Shown: positions 22,524-30,726, counted from the stretch's first letter. The stretch is DNA of 30,726 bases from Fimenecus sp045613685 (GCA_045613685.1 JAZLBL010000052.1:1-30726); one strand, 5' to 3'. Notes: generated by a model not told the origin, from the sequence alone. A program made the numbers and translations.

Positions 22524-23252
22524 TTAAGCAACTCTGTTGCCCTGAATATATCCTAAATCGTAGTATCTAAGCACTGTAAAGTGACGAAGAAGAGTGAACT
22601 TACAACGAAGCACTTTTTGTGAAATTGCACTGTCGCAGAATGAAACAACAGGTCCCATAAAGAATGCTGTAACAACTGTGCCGATTCCGATTGGGCCACC
22701 CAATGCAAAAGCACCCGCAGTGCACATAAGGTCTGTTGCAACACGGCACCATTTATATTTGAGTTTCATATTGTCTTCCATAACAAAGCCCAACGCATCA
22801 TAAGGTGAAACACCCATTTTGCAGTTGAAATAAAGTGATGCTGAAAGACTCAAAAGGAATACACCCAATGCCATGGCAAAAGCTTTGAGAATAATGCCTG
22901 GCTCTTTTGGAAGACTTTCGTCATAGATGTTTGTGAAGAATTCACACACATAACCCACACCCACCATATTGACAACTGTGCCAAGACTGATGAGTTTTCT
23001 TGCAACGAGAGCAACGAGAATAAGAATTGCACCGTTTATGCACATCTGCAAGAAGCCGAAACTCATATTGAGTTTATCTGCAATGCTCATATTGAGTGCT
23101 GTGAATGGGTCAACGCCCATGCCTGAATAAGAAAAAACAGAAACTGCAAAGCCCATAAGTAAAATACTCATAAACATAAGCATCATTCTTTTTGCGCCTT
23201 GTTTTTCTGATAAAATTCTGATTGGATTCATTTGCTTTAAAATTTTTGCCAT
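22524..23252 (-). CDS. YczE/YyaS-type integral membrane protein
   Basis: A membrane protein of about 242 residues with five or six hydrophobic helices. SYSGMGVDPFTALNMSIAD and CKMGVSPYDALGFVMED form an internal duplication typical of the YczE group, distantly related to YitT. The function is unknown; members elsewhere sit beside regulators and secondary-metabolite genes. ATG 23252 is chosen; GTG 23288 is possible, since the predicted transcription start (about 23306) would still include it, and AAGG lies upstream of both. The basic C-terminus (KVLRCKFTLLRHFTVLRYYD) is probably cytoplasmic. It has its own promoter at 23313-23341 and shares the terminator at 22480-22514. Confidence 0.8.
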   Translation of the reverse strand: MAKILKQMNPIRILSEKQGAKRMMLMFMSILLMGFAVSVFSYSGMGVDPFTALNMSIADKLNMSFGFLQMCINGAILILVALVARKLISLGTVVNMVGVGYVCEFFTNIYDESLPKEPGIILKAFAMALGVFLLSLSASLYFNCKMGVSPYDALGFVMEDNMKLKYKWCRVATDLMCTAGAFALGGPIGIGTVVTAFFMGPVVSFCDSAISQKVLRCKFTLLRHFTVLRYYDLGYIQGNRVA

Positions 23253-23312
23253 TTTTGTGTATTCGCCTTTTCTTTGTAATTTTGGCACATATCCGTGCCT
23301 TAAACCTTGAAT

Positions 23313-23341
23313 ATATTACAAAGAAAGCACACCAAAGTCAA
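23313..23341 (-). promoter_or_regulatory. promoter of the YczE-type gene
   Basis: On the minus strand TTGACT (23336-23341) and TAATAT (23313-23318) are 17 bases apart. Just downstream GGCAC-GGATAT-GTGCC (about 23284-23299) forms an inverted repeat near the possible GTG start. Confidence 0.65.
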
Positions 23342-23433
23342 CAAAAAAATGTGATTTTGTTTCACATTCTACCTTTGGCACAATTTTACAAAGCAAGATA
23401 TACATTTTTGTGCAAAATAACGAAAAGTAAGAC

Positions 23434-23462
23434 AAAAAATACGGCAGAGTAAACTCTGCCGT
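23434..23462 (-). terminator. rho-independent terminator of the 27758-23469 operon
   Basis: ACGGCAGAGT (23441-23450), AA, ACTCTGCCGT (23453-23462) is a perfect 10-bp stem; read on the minus strand it is followed by A and six T. It lies 7 bases after the stop of the last operon gene. Confidence 0.92.
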
Positions 23463-23468
23463 TAGGTT

Positions 23469-24011
23469 TTACTCAATACTTTGATTGCATTCCGGATGAT
23501 ATTTAGCATAAGCATACCAGATTGTGTTTTTTATTGTCTCGGATTTATATTCTATCTCCCAAGGTATTCCAATATCCAATTTCATTCTTTTGTCATTTCT
23601 GTTACGAAAAATCAAGCGCAAATTATCCTTTTTTATATTTTGTCCCTTGTATGTCTGCGCAGTTATGGAAGTGTATAACCCAGAAATTTCATTCCAATAA
23701 AATGTTCTTTTATAAAGCATTCGGTCTATTTGAAGTTTTTCATCATCAACAATTAAATGATAAGGTAAAAGGCAATGGTACATATATATTCCAAGAAGAA
23801 ACACTGCAACTGCAAAAATCAAATCATCTAATTCGTTTTCGCTCATACCCCTAACTTGAATGACATTTGTGAACAACAAATACGATACAACCAACATACC
23901 ACACGCAATTATAAAACATAATAAACCACACAAAAACATTCTCAAAGATTTTTGTGTTTTGACTTTGAGTGGTAAAGGATATATTTTGCGTTCATTTTCA
24001 TTCTCGTACAT
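23469..24011 (-). CDS. two-helix membrane protein with PH-like domain (paralogue 2)
   Basis: A 180-residue protein with an N-terminal KIYPLPLKVKTQKSL stretch, two hydrophobic helices (about 24-48 and 62-82), then LIVDDEKLQIDRMLYKRTFYWNEISGL and a closing IKKDNLRLIFRNRNDKRMKL region ending TIKNTIWYAYAKYHPE. The arrangement is the same as in the protein at 12005-12577, and the two are clear paralogues. A bacterial PH-like fold is my inference from the pattern; the role is unknown. It starts 15 bases after the RAYT gene with AAGGATG upstream and is the last gene before the terminator at 23434-23462. Confidence 0.7.
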   Translation of the reverse strand: MYENENERKIYPLPLKVKTQKSLRMFLCGLLCFIIACGMLVVSYLLFTNVIQVRGMSENELDDLIFAVAVFLLGIYMYHCLLPYHLIVDDEKLQIDRMLYKRTFYWNEISGLYTSITAQTYKGQNIKKDNLRLIFRNRNDKRMKLDIGIPWEIEYKSETIKNTIWYAYAKYHPECNQSIE

Positions 24012-24026
24012 TTTGTCACATCCTTG

Positions 24027-24506
24027 TTATTTCTCTGTTGAATATTCTTTCAACGCATTGTATTCAATGTAGTTCCAATGATATTCAAAATCAGTTTGAT
24101 TACGGATAATATGGTCCATATATCCCCGTTGCCAAAGATTGATTTTGCAATCACGATTTGTAAATTTCTTTAAGGCAGCAACCACATTAGGAATTGTAGG
24201 GGCTGACGACCCCGGCAGCCCGTAAGTATCAATTAAAATCAATATATGTATGTGGTTAGGCATTATAATGTAGTTTTCAACACTAATAGTACCATAAGCC
24301 TGTTCCATTGATAAGATGTATTTTTCAACTATTTTCCCATAAGGTTTGAGCGCAACTTTTTTCGGGGCGCCGAGGTCGCCGCCCCCTACAATAGTTGATA
24401 GCAAGTTTTTACGGTTTTCAGTACAAATTGTTATGAAGTAACAACCTTCCGTACTATAATCATATCCTTGTAACCTTAAGTTTTTTCTTTTCAGTAATTC
24501 TTGCAT
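24027..24506 (-). CDS. REP-associated tyrosine transposase (RAYT, Y1/IS200-like)
   Basis: A 159-residue Y1-type HUH transposase. Family features: RLQGYDYSTEGCYFITICTENR at the start, the metal-binding HUH motif in IIMPNHIHILIL, and the C-terminal WQRGYMDHIIRNQTDFEYHWNYIEYN helix carrying the likely catalytic Tyr. The usual NP..W after it is replaced by NALKEYSTEK, so the tail is short or eroded. No Shine-Dalgarno is visible before the ATG, which lies 6 bases after the DUF1015 stop. Two GC-rich palindromes (24195-24222 and 24363-24390) lie in frame within the gene, encoding GLPGSSAPT and VGGGDLGAPK. RAYTs are normally domesticated enzymes that mobilise REP sequences; no flanking ends of an IS were seen. 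Confidence 0.85.
   Translation of the reverse strand: MQELLKRKNLRLQGYDYSTEGCYFITICTENRKNLLSTIVGGGDLGAPKKVALKPYGKIVEKYILSMEQAYGTISVENYIIMPNHIHILILIDTYGLPGSSAPTIPNVVAALKKFTNRDCKINLWQRGYMDHIIRNQTDFEYHWNYIEYNALKEYSTEK
24195..24222 (+). repeat. REP-like palindrome inside the RAYT gene, copy 1
   Basis: It begins TGTAGGGG and ends CAGCCCG: GGGCTG (24200-24205), 10-base centre ACGACCCCGG, CAGCCC (24216-24221). Same architecture as the copy at 24363-24390 but in opposite orientation. Confidence 0.65.
24363..24390 (-). repeat. REP-like palindrome inside the RAYT gene, copy 2
   Basis: On the minus strand it begins TGTAGGGGGCGG and ends GGCGCCCCG: stem GGGGCG/CGCCCC around a 10-base centre GCGACCTCGG, which matches the ACGACCCCGG centre of copy 1 at 8 of 10 positions. 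Confidence 0.65.
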
Positions 24507-24512
24507 AATGAT

Positions 24513-25754
24513 TTATGAAAGCTTATGGATAAAAAGACCTGATAACAACTTTGGTTCAAACCATGTTGATTTTGGTGGCATAACCTGACCTGCGTCGGCA
24601 ATGTCCATAAGCTCATTAAGTGATGTTGGGTACATTGCGAATGCCAATTTCATACCCTCTGCACATCTTCTTTCAAGTTCACCTAATCCACGAATTCCAC
24701 CAACGAAGTCGATTCGTTTATCTGTTCTTGGGTCGGTGATATTTAAAATTGGTGTGATGAGATTATTTTGAAGTATTGAAACATCAAGGCACAAAACAGG
24801 GTCATTTTCGTTGATAAACTCAGGTTTTGCAGTTACCTTATACCATTTGTTATCAAGATACATACCAAATGTGTGTCTTTCTTGTGGTGCATAAGGGCTC
24901 ATATCTGCTTCTTCTACTATGAATTTTTCACTCATTTTTTCAATGAATTCTTCACTTGTGTTACCATTCAAATCTGCAATTACTCGGTTGTAATCCATAA
25001 TTTTAAGTTGGTCGCAAGGGAAGATTACTGACAAGAAGAAGTTGAATTCTGCATTTTTATCATATTCGCCCTCACCGCGTCTTCTCTCACCTACACGCAC
25101 CGCAGATGCACATCTGTGGTGACCGTCGGCAATATAAAGATATGGGATTTCTGCGAATTCTTTAACGAGAGTATCAACAACTGCTTCGTCATCAATTACC
25201 CATACTGTCTGTGAAACTCCGTCATCACTAACAAAATCATAACAAGGTGTATGAGTGTTTTTCCAGTTTTCTGTGATTTCTGAAACTATTTTATTCTCTC
25301 TATGAGTCAAGAAAATTGGGCCTGTATTTGCATCAAGTGTATCAACGTGTCGGATTCTGTCCGCTTCTTTATCTGCACGAGTGAATTCGTGCTTTTTAAT
25401 CACATTATTTATGTAATCGTCAACTGCTGTACAACCAACAATACCTGTCTGCTCACGGCCATTCATAATCTGACGATAAATATAGAGCATTGGCTTTTCA
25501 TCCTGCTTGCAAATGCCATTTTTGCTCAATGCATCAAGGTTTTCTTTTGCTTTTTCATAAACTTCTGCAGAATAAATATCAATGCCCTGTGGTAAATCAA
25601 CTTCTGCTTTATCAACATGCAAGAATGAATATGGCTTATCCTTCACCATTTCTCTTGCTTCTTCTGAATTCATTACATCATAAGGTAATGCACCAACCTG
25701 ACTTGCATATTCGTCCTTTGGTCTGATTGCCTTAAAAGGTTTAAGAATTGCCAT
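24513..25754 (-). CDS. DUF1015 family protein
   Basis: A 413-residue cytoplasmic protein with the hallmarks of DUF1015: N-terminal FKAIRPKDEYASQVGALPYDVM, YIYRQIMNGREQTGIVGC (91-108), KKHEFTRADKEADRIRHVD (120-138) and LYIADGHHRCASAVRV (206-221). The GHHR motif suggests a catalytic or ligand site, and a relation to ParB/sulfiredoxin-like serine kinases has been proposed for related families; I do not assign a reaction. From memory DUF1015 genes often sit beside serA/serC in Clostridia, which is not the case here. Start: ATG after AAGGGGAAA; the frame overlaps the VanZ gene by 14 bases, so it belongs to the same operon. Confidence 0.85.
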   Translation of the reverse strand: MAILKPFKAIRPKDEYASQVGALPYDVMNSEEAREMVKDKPYSFLHVDKAEVDLPQGIDIYSAEVYEKAKENLDALSKNGICKQDEKPMLYIYRQIMNGREQTGIVGCTAVDDYINNVIKKHEFTRADKEADRIRHVDTLDANTGPIFLTHRENKIVSEITENWKNTHTPCYDFVSDDGVSQTVWVIDDEAVVDTLVKEFAEIPYLYIADGHHRCASAVRVGERRRGEGEYDKNAEFNFFLSVIFPCDQLKIMDYNRVIADLNGNTSEEFIEKMSEKFIVEEADMSPYAPQERHTFGMYLDNKWYKVTAKPEFINENDPVLCLDVSILQNNLITPILNITDPRTDKRIDFVGGIRGLGELERRCAEGMKLAFAMYPTSLNELMDIADAGQVMPPKSTWFEPKLLSGLFIHKLS

Positions 25755-26199
25755 TTTTATTTCCCCTTTTCTTAATAAAAAGTATTATTTGAAGTATGAT
25801 AAATGATGCTATGACACCAATCAAAGCACCTGTGCTATCAACTAAAATATCACTAATCTGAAATGCTCTCTCGGGCACAAAAATCTGATGGATTTCATCA
25901 GTTACTGCATAGAATACTGTGCCAAAAAATGCAATTATTGGTGTGAGTTTCAAACACCAGGTTACATATACTGCGTTGAAAATAAGCACCGAAAGTCCCA
26001 TAAATTCAAGACAATGAGCAATACTGCGAAGAAGACCTTCTTCAATGCTTATGCCCAGATAATTTAAAAGTGCCATTACAAATGAGCCACTCAAATCTGA
26101 TGATTCTTCACCATTCTGTGCTGACAAGAAGAATATAATCCCCATACAGATTACTACAAGAGCCCACGAAATTCCAATATGAATTTTTCTTTTTGTCAT
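25741..26199 (-). CDS. VanZ-like membrane protein
   Basis: A 152-residue membrane protein with four hydrophobic helices and the VanZ-family pattern: IIFFLSAQNGEESSDLS after the first helix, AHCLEFMGLSVLIFN, then FYAVTDEIHQIFVPERAFQISDILVDSTGALIG. VanZ proteins are linked to low-level teicoplanin resistance, but most members are of unknown function, and nothing here suggests a resistance cluster. Its start overlaps the stop of the solute-binding protein gene by one base (TAATG) with AAAGGA upstream, and its end overlaps the DUF1015 gene. Confidence 0.88.
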   Translation of the reverse strand: MTKRKIHIGISWALVVICMGIIFFLSAQNGEESSDLSGSFVMALLNYLGISIEEGLLRSIAHCLEFMGLSVLIFNAVYVTWCLKLTPIIAFFGTVFYAVTDEIHQIFVPERAFQISDILVDSTGALIGVIASFIILQIILFIKKRGNKNGNS

Positions 26200-27758
26200 T
26201 ATTTTTGTCCTTTATAGAAATACACATTTGCTCTGTCACCACAGAAATAGATTCCCGTTGTACCCTTTGCAACTGCGAAAACTGTATCTTCACTAACAAG
26301 TGGCAACACAACAGCGTTTTTAAGCAAATAGCTTTGTGCATAATTTATTTTATCGTTAGTTGGATTATTCTTCACATCATTCCAGATGCGATTATATTCG
26401 TCAGAAGAATATGAGAATACATTTTCGCCTGTTGTGAAAACTTTGAGAAAATCACTTGCCTTATCAGAATCAACTGTTATCGGATAAATTGCAAGGTCAA
26501 ATTCACCACTGTTAATCTTCTTGTTGAAATCTTTTTCTTCTGCAACAGTTACTGTGCCGTTAAGCTCAACGCCGATACTGCTTTGCCAACTGTTGACAAT
26601 ATTTTTTGCAATTTTTTCATATTTAGGAGTGCATAGAATATCAAGTGAAATGTTTTTGATTTTTAATTCTTCAAAGGCTTTAATCATTGTGTTATGAGCA
26701 TTGTTTGCATTGAAAGAAATTCTCTCTACTGCACCATCAACACCGAAATATGATGGCACAAGTGTCTGCATTGTTTCGTCTATATTAATGCCTGAAACAA
26801 GACCTGTGCGAAGTGATAAATTCTGCAAATTCTTGTTTTTCATATTAAAAATTAATGAACACGCAATATTAGAGAGCACATTTTTTTGCACCTTGCGGCC
26901 TAATTCATCAATAGCATCTTCATCTGTGAAGAAACCAACATCATAATCACCTTTATCAAGCTTATCTGCAACTTTTACCGAATCAGAATTAAGATAAAAT
27001 CCCACCGCAGATGGAACGACCTTGTGACTCCCCTTATATTCGCTATTCATTGCAATTCTGACAGATTTATCTTCACTGACATTTGAGATATAGAAACCAC
27101 CATTTGTGATGATATATTTCGCTGCAAGACCATAACGGCCACCTGTCAACTCAAAGAATTCTTTATCACAAGGGAAAGACACAGGTTGACTGAGTGCATA
27201 AAGCAAATCATTGCTTGCCTTTTCAAGTGTGATTTCAAGGGTATATTCATCTGTTGCACGCACGCCAAGAGCATCTGCACCCATTGTGCCATTATGAACT
27301 GCATTTGCGTTTTTAATCGCACTTAAAAGTTCAAAATCATTTGAATTTGTTTCAGGAAGAATGCTACGGATTATACCAAAAGCAAAATCTTCTGCGGTAA
27401 TTTTTGCTTCAATAGTCGCATTTTTGTCTTCAATAAAATTCTTAACCGCTGATGAGAGATAATAATATGTATCTTTTTGAAGTTTGAAAGTATAAACCAA
27501 CCCATCAGATGAAACAGAATAATCAACGGCCGCACATTTTTGTGGCTCGCCATTTTCATCAAGTTTGAAAAGTCCGTCAAAAATATTTACAGAAATCATT
27601 TTTTCAACAGTTGTTGATACAATTTGTGGGTCAAAAGTGGTTGGCATCTGAGAAATTGCACATGCTAACGCCTCACCTGTTTCTTCTTTCTTGCAACCTG
27701 AAAAACAAGTGGAAATAAGCACAAATGCCATTAAAATTGATATGATTTTTCTAAACAT
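26199..27758 (-). CDS. oligopeptide-type ABC transporter solute-binding lipoprotein (SBP_bac_5)
   Basis: A 519-residue extracellular lipoprotein. A basic-hydrophobic signal peptide ends in a lipobox-like FSGC with Cys22 as the expected lipidation site (Lgt is encoded at 17297-18226). The mature part follows the peptide-binding family 5 pattern: MPTTFDPQIVSTTVEKMISVNIFDGLF, KLQKDTYYYLSS, ITAEDFAFGIIRSI, LRTGLVSGIN and a C-terminal SYLLKNAVVLPLVSED. Substrate is unknown: oligopeptides, nickel or other small ligands are all possible in this family. No permease or ATPase genes are in the operon, so it must work with a transporter encoded elsewhere. Start: ATG after AAAAGGTGA; it is the first gene of the run to 23469. 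Confidence 0.87.
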   Translation of the reverse strand: MFRKIISILMAFVLISTCFSGCKKEETGEALACAISQMPTTFDPQIVSTTVEKMISVNIFDGLFKLDENGEPQKCAAVDYSVSSDGLVYTFKLQKDTYYYLSSAVKNFIEDKNATIEAKITAEDFAFGIIRSILPETNSNDFELLSAIKNANAVHNGTMGADALGVRATDEYTLEITLEKASNDLLYALSQPVSFPCDKEFFELTGGRYGLAAKYIITNGGFYISNVSEDKSVRIAMNSEYKGSHKVVPSAVGFYLNSDSVKVADKLDKGDYDVGFFTDEDAIDELGRKVQKNVLSNIACSLIFNMKNKNLQNLSLRTGLVSGINIDETMQTLVPSYFGVDGAVERISFNANNAHNTMIKAFEELKIKNISLDILCTPKYEKIAKNIVNSWQSSIGVELNGTVTVAEEKDFNKKINSGEFDLAIYPITVDSDKASDFLKVFTTGENVFSYSSDEYNRIWNDVKNNPTNDKINYAQSYLLKNAVVLPLVSEDTVFAVAKGTTGIYFCGDRANVYFYKGQK

Positions 27759-27852
27759 TCAAATCACCTTTTTACAGTATAACAAAAAAATGCAAATAGT
27801 TCTATATTTTCATAAAAAATTTTATAAAAAACTATCTTTTATTATATTATTT

Positions 27853-27861
27853 TGTTATAAT
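27853..27861 (+). promoter_or_regulatory. extended -10 upstream of rmuC
   Basis: TGTTATAAT, about 30 bases before the rmuC start; the -35 region is not convincing (TATCTT). Confidence 0.45.
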
Positions 27862-27892
27862 AAGTTATACATTATATATGGGGAGTAAAATT

Positions 27893-29236
27893 ATGGAATT
27901 ATTTTTTGATATTGCAAAATATGTTTTAGCAGTTTATCTCGCATCAAGCTTTATTGCATTTGTAGTTCATTTTGCTAAGTTATCAAAGACAATAAAAAAG
28001 TCAAATAGTGAAGAAAGTAATGAAATCAAATCCCTTGAAAATAAGCTTGAATACATAACCAAAAATATGGGTGATGAATTTCACAGAATCCGTGTTGAAA
28101 ATCAAAATTATAATAAAGAAATCCGTGAAGATGTTAAAAAGAGCCTTGATGATATGTCAACTCGCATTGACAATATGAATAAAGGCAATTTTGAGCATCG
28201 TGAAAAAATGAATGAAATGCTCGTGTCAATGAGTGAAAAAAATGCTCAACAAAGTGACAAGCAAAACAAAACTCTTGAAGAATCAATCACAAAAATGCAA
28301 GAGTCAAATGAAAAGAAACTTGAAGAAATGCGAGTTACTGTTGATGAAAAGCTCACTGCAACCCTTACCACAAGACTTAATTCTTCATTCAAAACAGTTT
28401 CTGACCAGCTTGAAAATCTTTATAAATCTCTTGGTGAAATGCAGAAGCTTTCAACAGGTGTTACTGAAAATGTTACTGCACTTAACCGAGTGCTCACAAA
28501 TGTTAAGGCTCGTGGTACTTGGGCTGAAGTTCAGCTTGAAGGCATTTTGAACCAGACAATTCCTAACATGTTTGAAAAAAATGTGGCAACTGTGCCAAAC
28601 TCTCTTGACCGAGTTGAATTTGCTATCCGTATTCCTTCAAGTGAAAAGGATGGTAATGACATTTTGCTTCCAGTTGACTCAAAATTCCCTATGGAAGACT
28701 ATATTCGTCTTTGTGATGCCGCAGACAATGCAGATGCCGACGCAGTAAAACAAGCACGTAAAGAGCTTGAAAACAGAGTGCTCGGTGAAGCAAAATCAAT
28801 CGCAAAATATATTCACGTGCCTGACACAACACCATTTGCGATTATGTATCTTGCAACAGAAGGTCTTTATGCAGAAATCGCATCATCACGCACAGGGCTC
28901 CCTGAAAAAATTCAGAGCGACTACAATGTTATGATTGCAGGTCCTTCAACTATCACTGCACTTCTCAATTCTCTCTCAATGGGATTTAAGACTATTGCAA
29001 TTAACGAAAAAGCAAACGAAGTTCGTGAACTTTTGGGTGCTGCAAAGGCACAATATGATAAATTCGGTGATTTGCTTGCAAAAGCAAAGAAAAAAGTTGA
29101 CGAAGCAGGTAAAACTCTCGAAGATGCAGAACGCAAAAATCTCTTTATTCAAAGAAAGCTCAAAAATATTGAAGCAATTGACACAGTTTCAGCAGATAAA
29201 CTTTTATTTGACGAAACCGATAGTGTTGATATATAA
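27893..29236 (+). CDS. rmuC: DNA recombination protein RmuC
   Basis: A 447-residue RmuC-family protein. Residues about 3-24 form a membrane anchor, about 30-200 a long charged coiled coil, and about 205-400 the restriction-endonuclease-like core (LTNVKARGTWAEVQLEGIL, ILLPVDSKFPMEDY, TPFAIMYLATEGLYAE, GPSTITALLNSLSMGFKTI), which are the family landmarks. It is thought to limit inversion-type rearrangements at short inverted repeats, of interest in a genome with MITE- and REP-like palindromes. The ATG at 27893 follows GGGGAG; ATG 27878 precedes that site and is less likely. It is divergent from the solute-binding protein gene. Confidence 0.92.
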   Translation: MELFFDIAKYVLAVYLASSFIAFVVHFAKLSKTIKKSNSEESNEIKSLENKLEYITKNMGDEFHRIRVENQNYNKEIREDVKKSLDDMSTRIDNMNKGNFEHREKMNEMLVSMSEKNAQQSDKQNKTLEESITKMQESNEKKLEEMRVTVDEKLTATLTTRLNSSFKTVSDQLENLYKSLGEMQKLSTGVTENVTALNRVLTNVKARGTWAEVQLEGILNQTIPNMFEKNVATVPNSLDRVEFAIRIPSSEKDGNDILLPVDSKFPMEDYIRLCDAADNADADAVKQARKELENRVLGEAKSIAKYIHVPDTTPFAIMYLATEGLYAEIASSRTGLPEKIQSDYNVMIAGPSTITALLNSLSMGFKTIAINEKANEVRELLGAAKAQYDKFGDLLAKAKKKVDEAGKTLEDAERKNLFIQRKLKNIEAIDTVSADKLLFDETDSVDI

Positions 29237-29283
29237 TAGAAATGTTAATTTATTCCATAACTTTATGAGAAGGAGAAAATATT

Positions 29284-30726
29284 ATGGCACTTAAACATGC
29301 AGACCTTATTGCACAGATGACACTTGAAGAAAAAGCAAGTATGTGTGATGGTCTTGACTACTGGCACTCACAGCCTGTCGAAAGACTTGGCATCAAATCA
29401 TTTAGTCTTAACGACGGACCTCACGGCATCCGTAAAAAGGGTGACCCAGGTGACACACCAAAAGGTGAAACAAATCTTTTGAAAGGTGTTCCTGCAATCT
29501 GCTTCCCAACTGCATCTGCTACTGCTTGCTCATGGGATACAGACCTTATCTACAAGATGGGTGAAGCACTTGGTGAAGAATGCTTAAAAGAAAAGGTATC
29601 TGTTCTTTTAGGACCTGGTACAAATATCAAACGTTCACCACTTTGCGGACGTAACTTTGAATATTTCTCAGAAGACGGTGTTCTTGCAGGTGAAATGTCT
29701 GCAGCATTTGTAAACGGTGTTCAGAGCAAGGGTGTTGGTACATCTCTCAAACACTATGCAGCAAACAACCAAGAAACTCGCAGAATGACAGTTAATGCTG
29801 TTGTTGACGAAAGAACTCTTCGTGAAACATATCTTCTTCCTTTCGAAATCACAGTTAAAAAAGCTCAACCTTGGACAATTATGAACTCATATAACAGAGT
29901 TAACGGCACATATGCTGCTGAAAACAAGTGGTTGCTTACTGATGTTCTTCGTGATGACTGGGGCTTCGAAGGCGTTGTTATTACTGACTGGGGCGCAGAA
30001 AACGAAAGAGTGCCTGGTCTTCAAGCAGGTCAAGAAATTGAAATGCCAACATCATCAGGTATCGGTACAAAGCTCATTATTGATGCAGTTAATGACGGTA
30101 CTCTTGACGTTGCAGTTCTTGACGCAGCAGTTGACAAGATTATTGAGCTCTCAAAGAAAGCTGAAAAAGTTATGGGCGACTATACATATGACAGTGATGC
30201 TCACCACAACCTTGCTCGTGAAATCGCAGGTCAGTGTATGGTTCTTATGAAGAACGATAACAACCTTCTTCCACTTAAAAAGGATGCAAAAATTGCTCTT
30301 ATCGGTGAAATGGCTCACACACCTCGTTATCAGGGTGCTGGTTCATCACTTATCAACCCAATCAAGCTTGATTCTGCTTATAGCACATTGAAAGAAATGG
30401 GTGTTAACTTCTCATTCTCAAAGGGTTATGAACTCAAAAAGTGCAAAGAAAAGAAAGCAATGGAGCTTATTGTTGAGGCAAAAGAAAGAGCAAGAAATGC
30501 TGATGTTGCAGTTGTATTCGTTGGTCTTACTGACGAATATGAAACAGAAGGCAACGACAGAGCTCACATCAACCTTCCACCTATTCACAACACTCTTGTT
30601 GAAGAAGTGCTCAAGGTTAACCCTAACACAGTTGTTGTTCTTTCAGGTGGTGCATCTGTAGCAATGCCTTGGACAGACAAAGCACCTGCTATCCTTAATA
30701 TGTTCCTTACAGGTCAAGCTGGTGGT
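29284..30726 (+). CDS. glycoside hydrolase family 3 beta-glucosidase (partial, C-terminus beyond the window)
   Basis: The first 481 codons are present and open to the right edge. The protein has no signal peptide, so it should be cytoplasmic. GH3 landmarks are MTLEEKASMCDG, LNDGPHGIR, GPGTNIKRSPLCGRNFEYFSED, KHYAANNQETRR and the nucleophile Asp235 in GVVITDWGA. In the second domain LTDEYETEGNDR (416-426) contains the likely acid/base Glu (Glu420 or Glu422). This fits beta-glucosidases acting on imported cellobiose or other beta-glucosides. Start: ATG after GAAGGAGAAAA, 47 bases after the rmuC stop. Codon use (CTT, GGT and TCA rich) suggests a well-expressed gene. Confidence 0.9.
   Translation, partial: MALKHADLIAQMTLEEKASMCDGLDYWHSQPVERLGIKSFSLNDGPHGIRKKGDPGDTPKGETNLLKGVPAICFPTASATACSWDTDLIYKMGEALGEECLKEKVSVLLGPGTNIKRSPLCGRNFEYFSEDGVLAGEMSAAFVNGVQSKGVGTSLKHYAANNQETRRMTVNAVVDERTLRETYLLPFEITVKKAQPWTIMNSYNRVNGTYAAENKWLLTDVLRDDWGFEGVVITDWGAENERVPGLQAGQEIEMPTSSGIGTKLIIDAVNDGTLDVAVLDAAVDKIIELSKKAEKVMGDYTYDSDAHHNLAREIAGQCMVLMKNDNNLLPLKKDAKIALIGEMAHTPRYQGAGSSLINPIKLDSAYSTLKEMGVNFSFSKGYELKKCKEKKAMELIVEAKERARNADVAVVFVGLTDEYETEGNDRAHINLPPIHNTLVEEVLKVNPNTVVVLSGGASVAMPWTDKAPAILNMFLTGQAGG

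Noticed and set aside
25741..26199. Glycopeptide resistance locus because of the VanZ-like gene
   Set aside because: No VanRS, VanH, ligase or VanX genes are present; VanZ-family proteins are common housekeeping or unknown proteins.

Overview
The window looks like a chromosomal segment of an AT-rich, probably anaerobic, gut-type Clostridia (Firmicutes) bacterium. The evidence is an NADP-reducing [FeFe]-hydrogenase operon, several radical SAM proteins, the obgE-mrnC-lepA-hemW housekeeping block, a YmfF/YmfH-type M16 peptidase pair, TTGACA/TATAAT promoters with strong AGGAGG-type ribosome sites, and small GC-rich palindromic repeats between genes. I saw no rRNA, tRNA, CRISPR array, prophage or resistance cassette. 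Species-level identity cannot be read from the sequence.

Layout. 1-1522 (minus): the 5' half of a hydrogenase operon (hndA, an ATPase-fold gene, hndB, start of hndC) behind a strong promoter at 1638-1666 with an inverted repeat in its leader. 1740-5138: a vitamin B6 salvage module, with a MocR/PdxR-type regulator divergent from pdxK, an ECF transporter S component and a small radical SAM protein, closed by a terminator. 5160-6061: a small membrane-protein gene behind a LexA-like box, several palindromes, and a MITE-like element. 6062-12577 (plus): obgE, mrnC, yitT-like, lepA, proX-like, hemW and a two-helix membrane protein, closely spaced and probably co-transcribed. 12610-13638: metA (acetyl-CoA type by its Glu111) with its own promoter and terminator, followed by a second MITE copy carrying a nested insertion.

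13934-20788 (minus): ymfF-like, ymfH-like, lgt, folD, then a copper ATPase whose C-terminus is a fused CopZ-like domain with its own internal ribosome-binding site. 21014-22471 (plus): a 485-residue radical SAM protein of unknown function. 22524-23252 (minus): a YczE-type membrane protein. 23469-27758 (minus): an oligopeptide-type solute-binding lipoprotein, VanZ-like protein, DUF1015 protein, a REP-associated transposase (RAYT), and a paralogue of the membrane protein at 12005. 27893-30726 (plus): rmuC and the 5' part of a GH3 beta-glucosidase.

The less ordinary items are the putative SOS-controlled 80-residue membrane protein, the 197/260-bp MITE pair with roughly 31-bp terminal inverted repeats, REP palindromes lying in frame inside the RAYT gene and also between folD and copA, the CopA-CopZ fusion with internal initiation, and the paralogous PH-like membrane proteins. 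All functional calls rest on reading motifs by eye; no database search was run.
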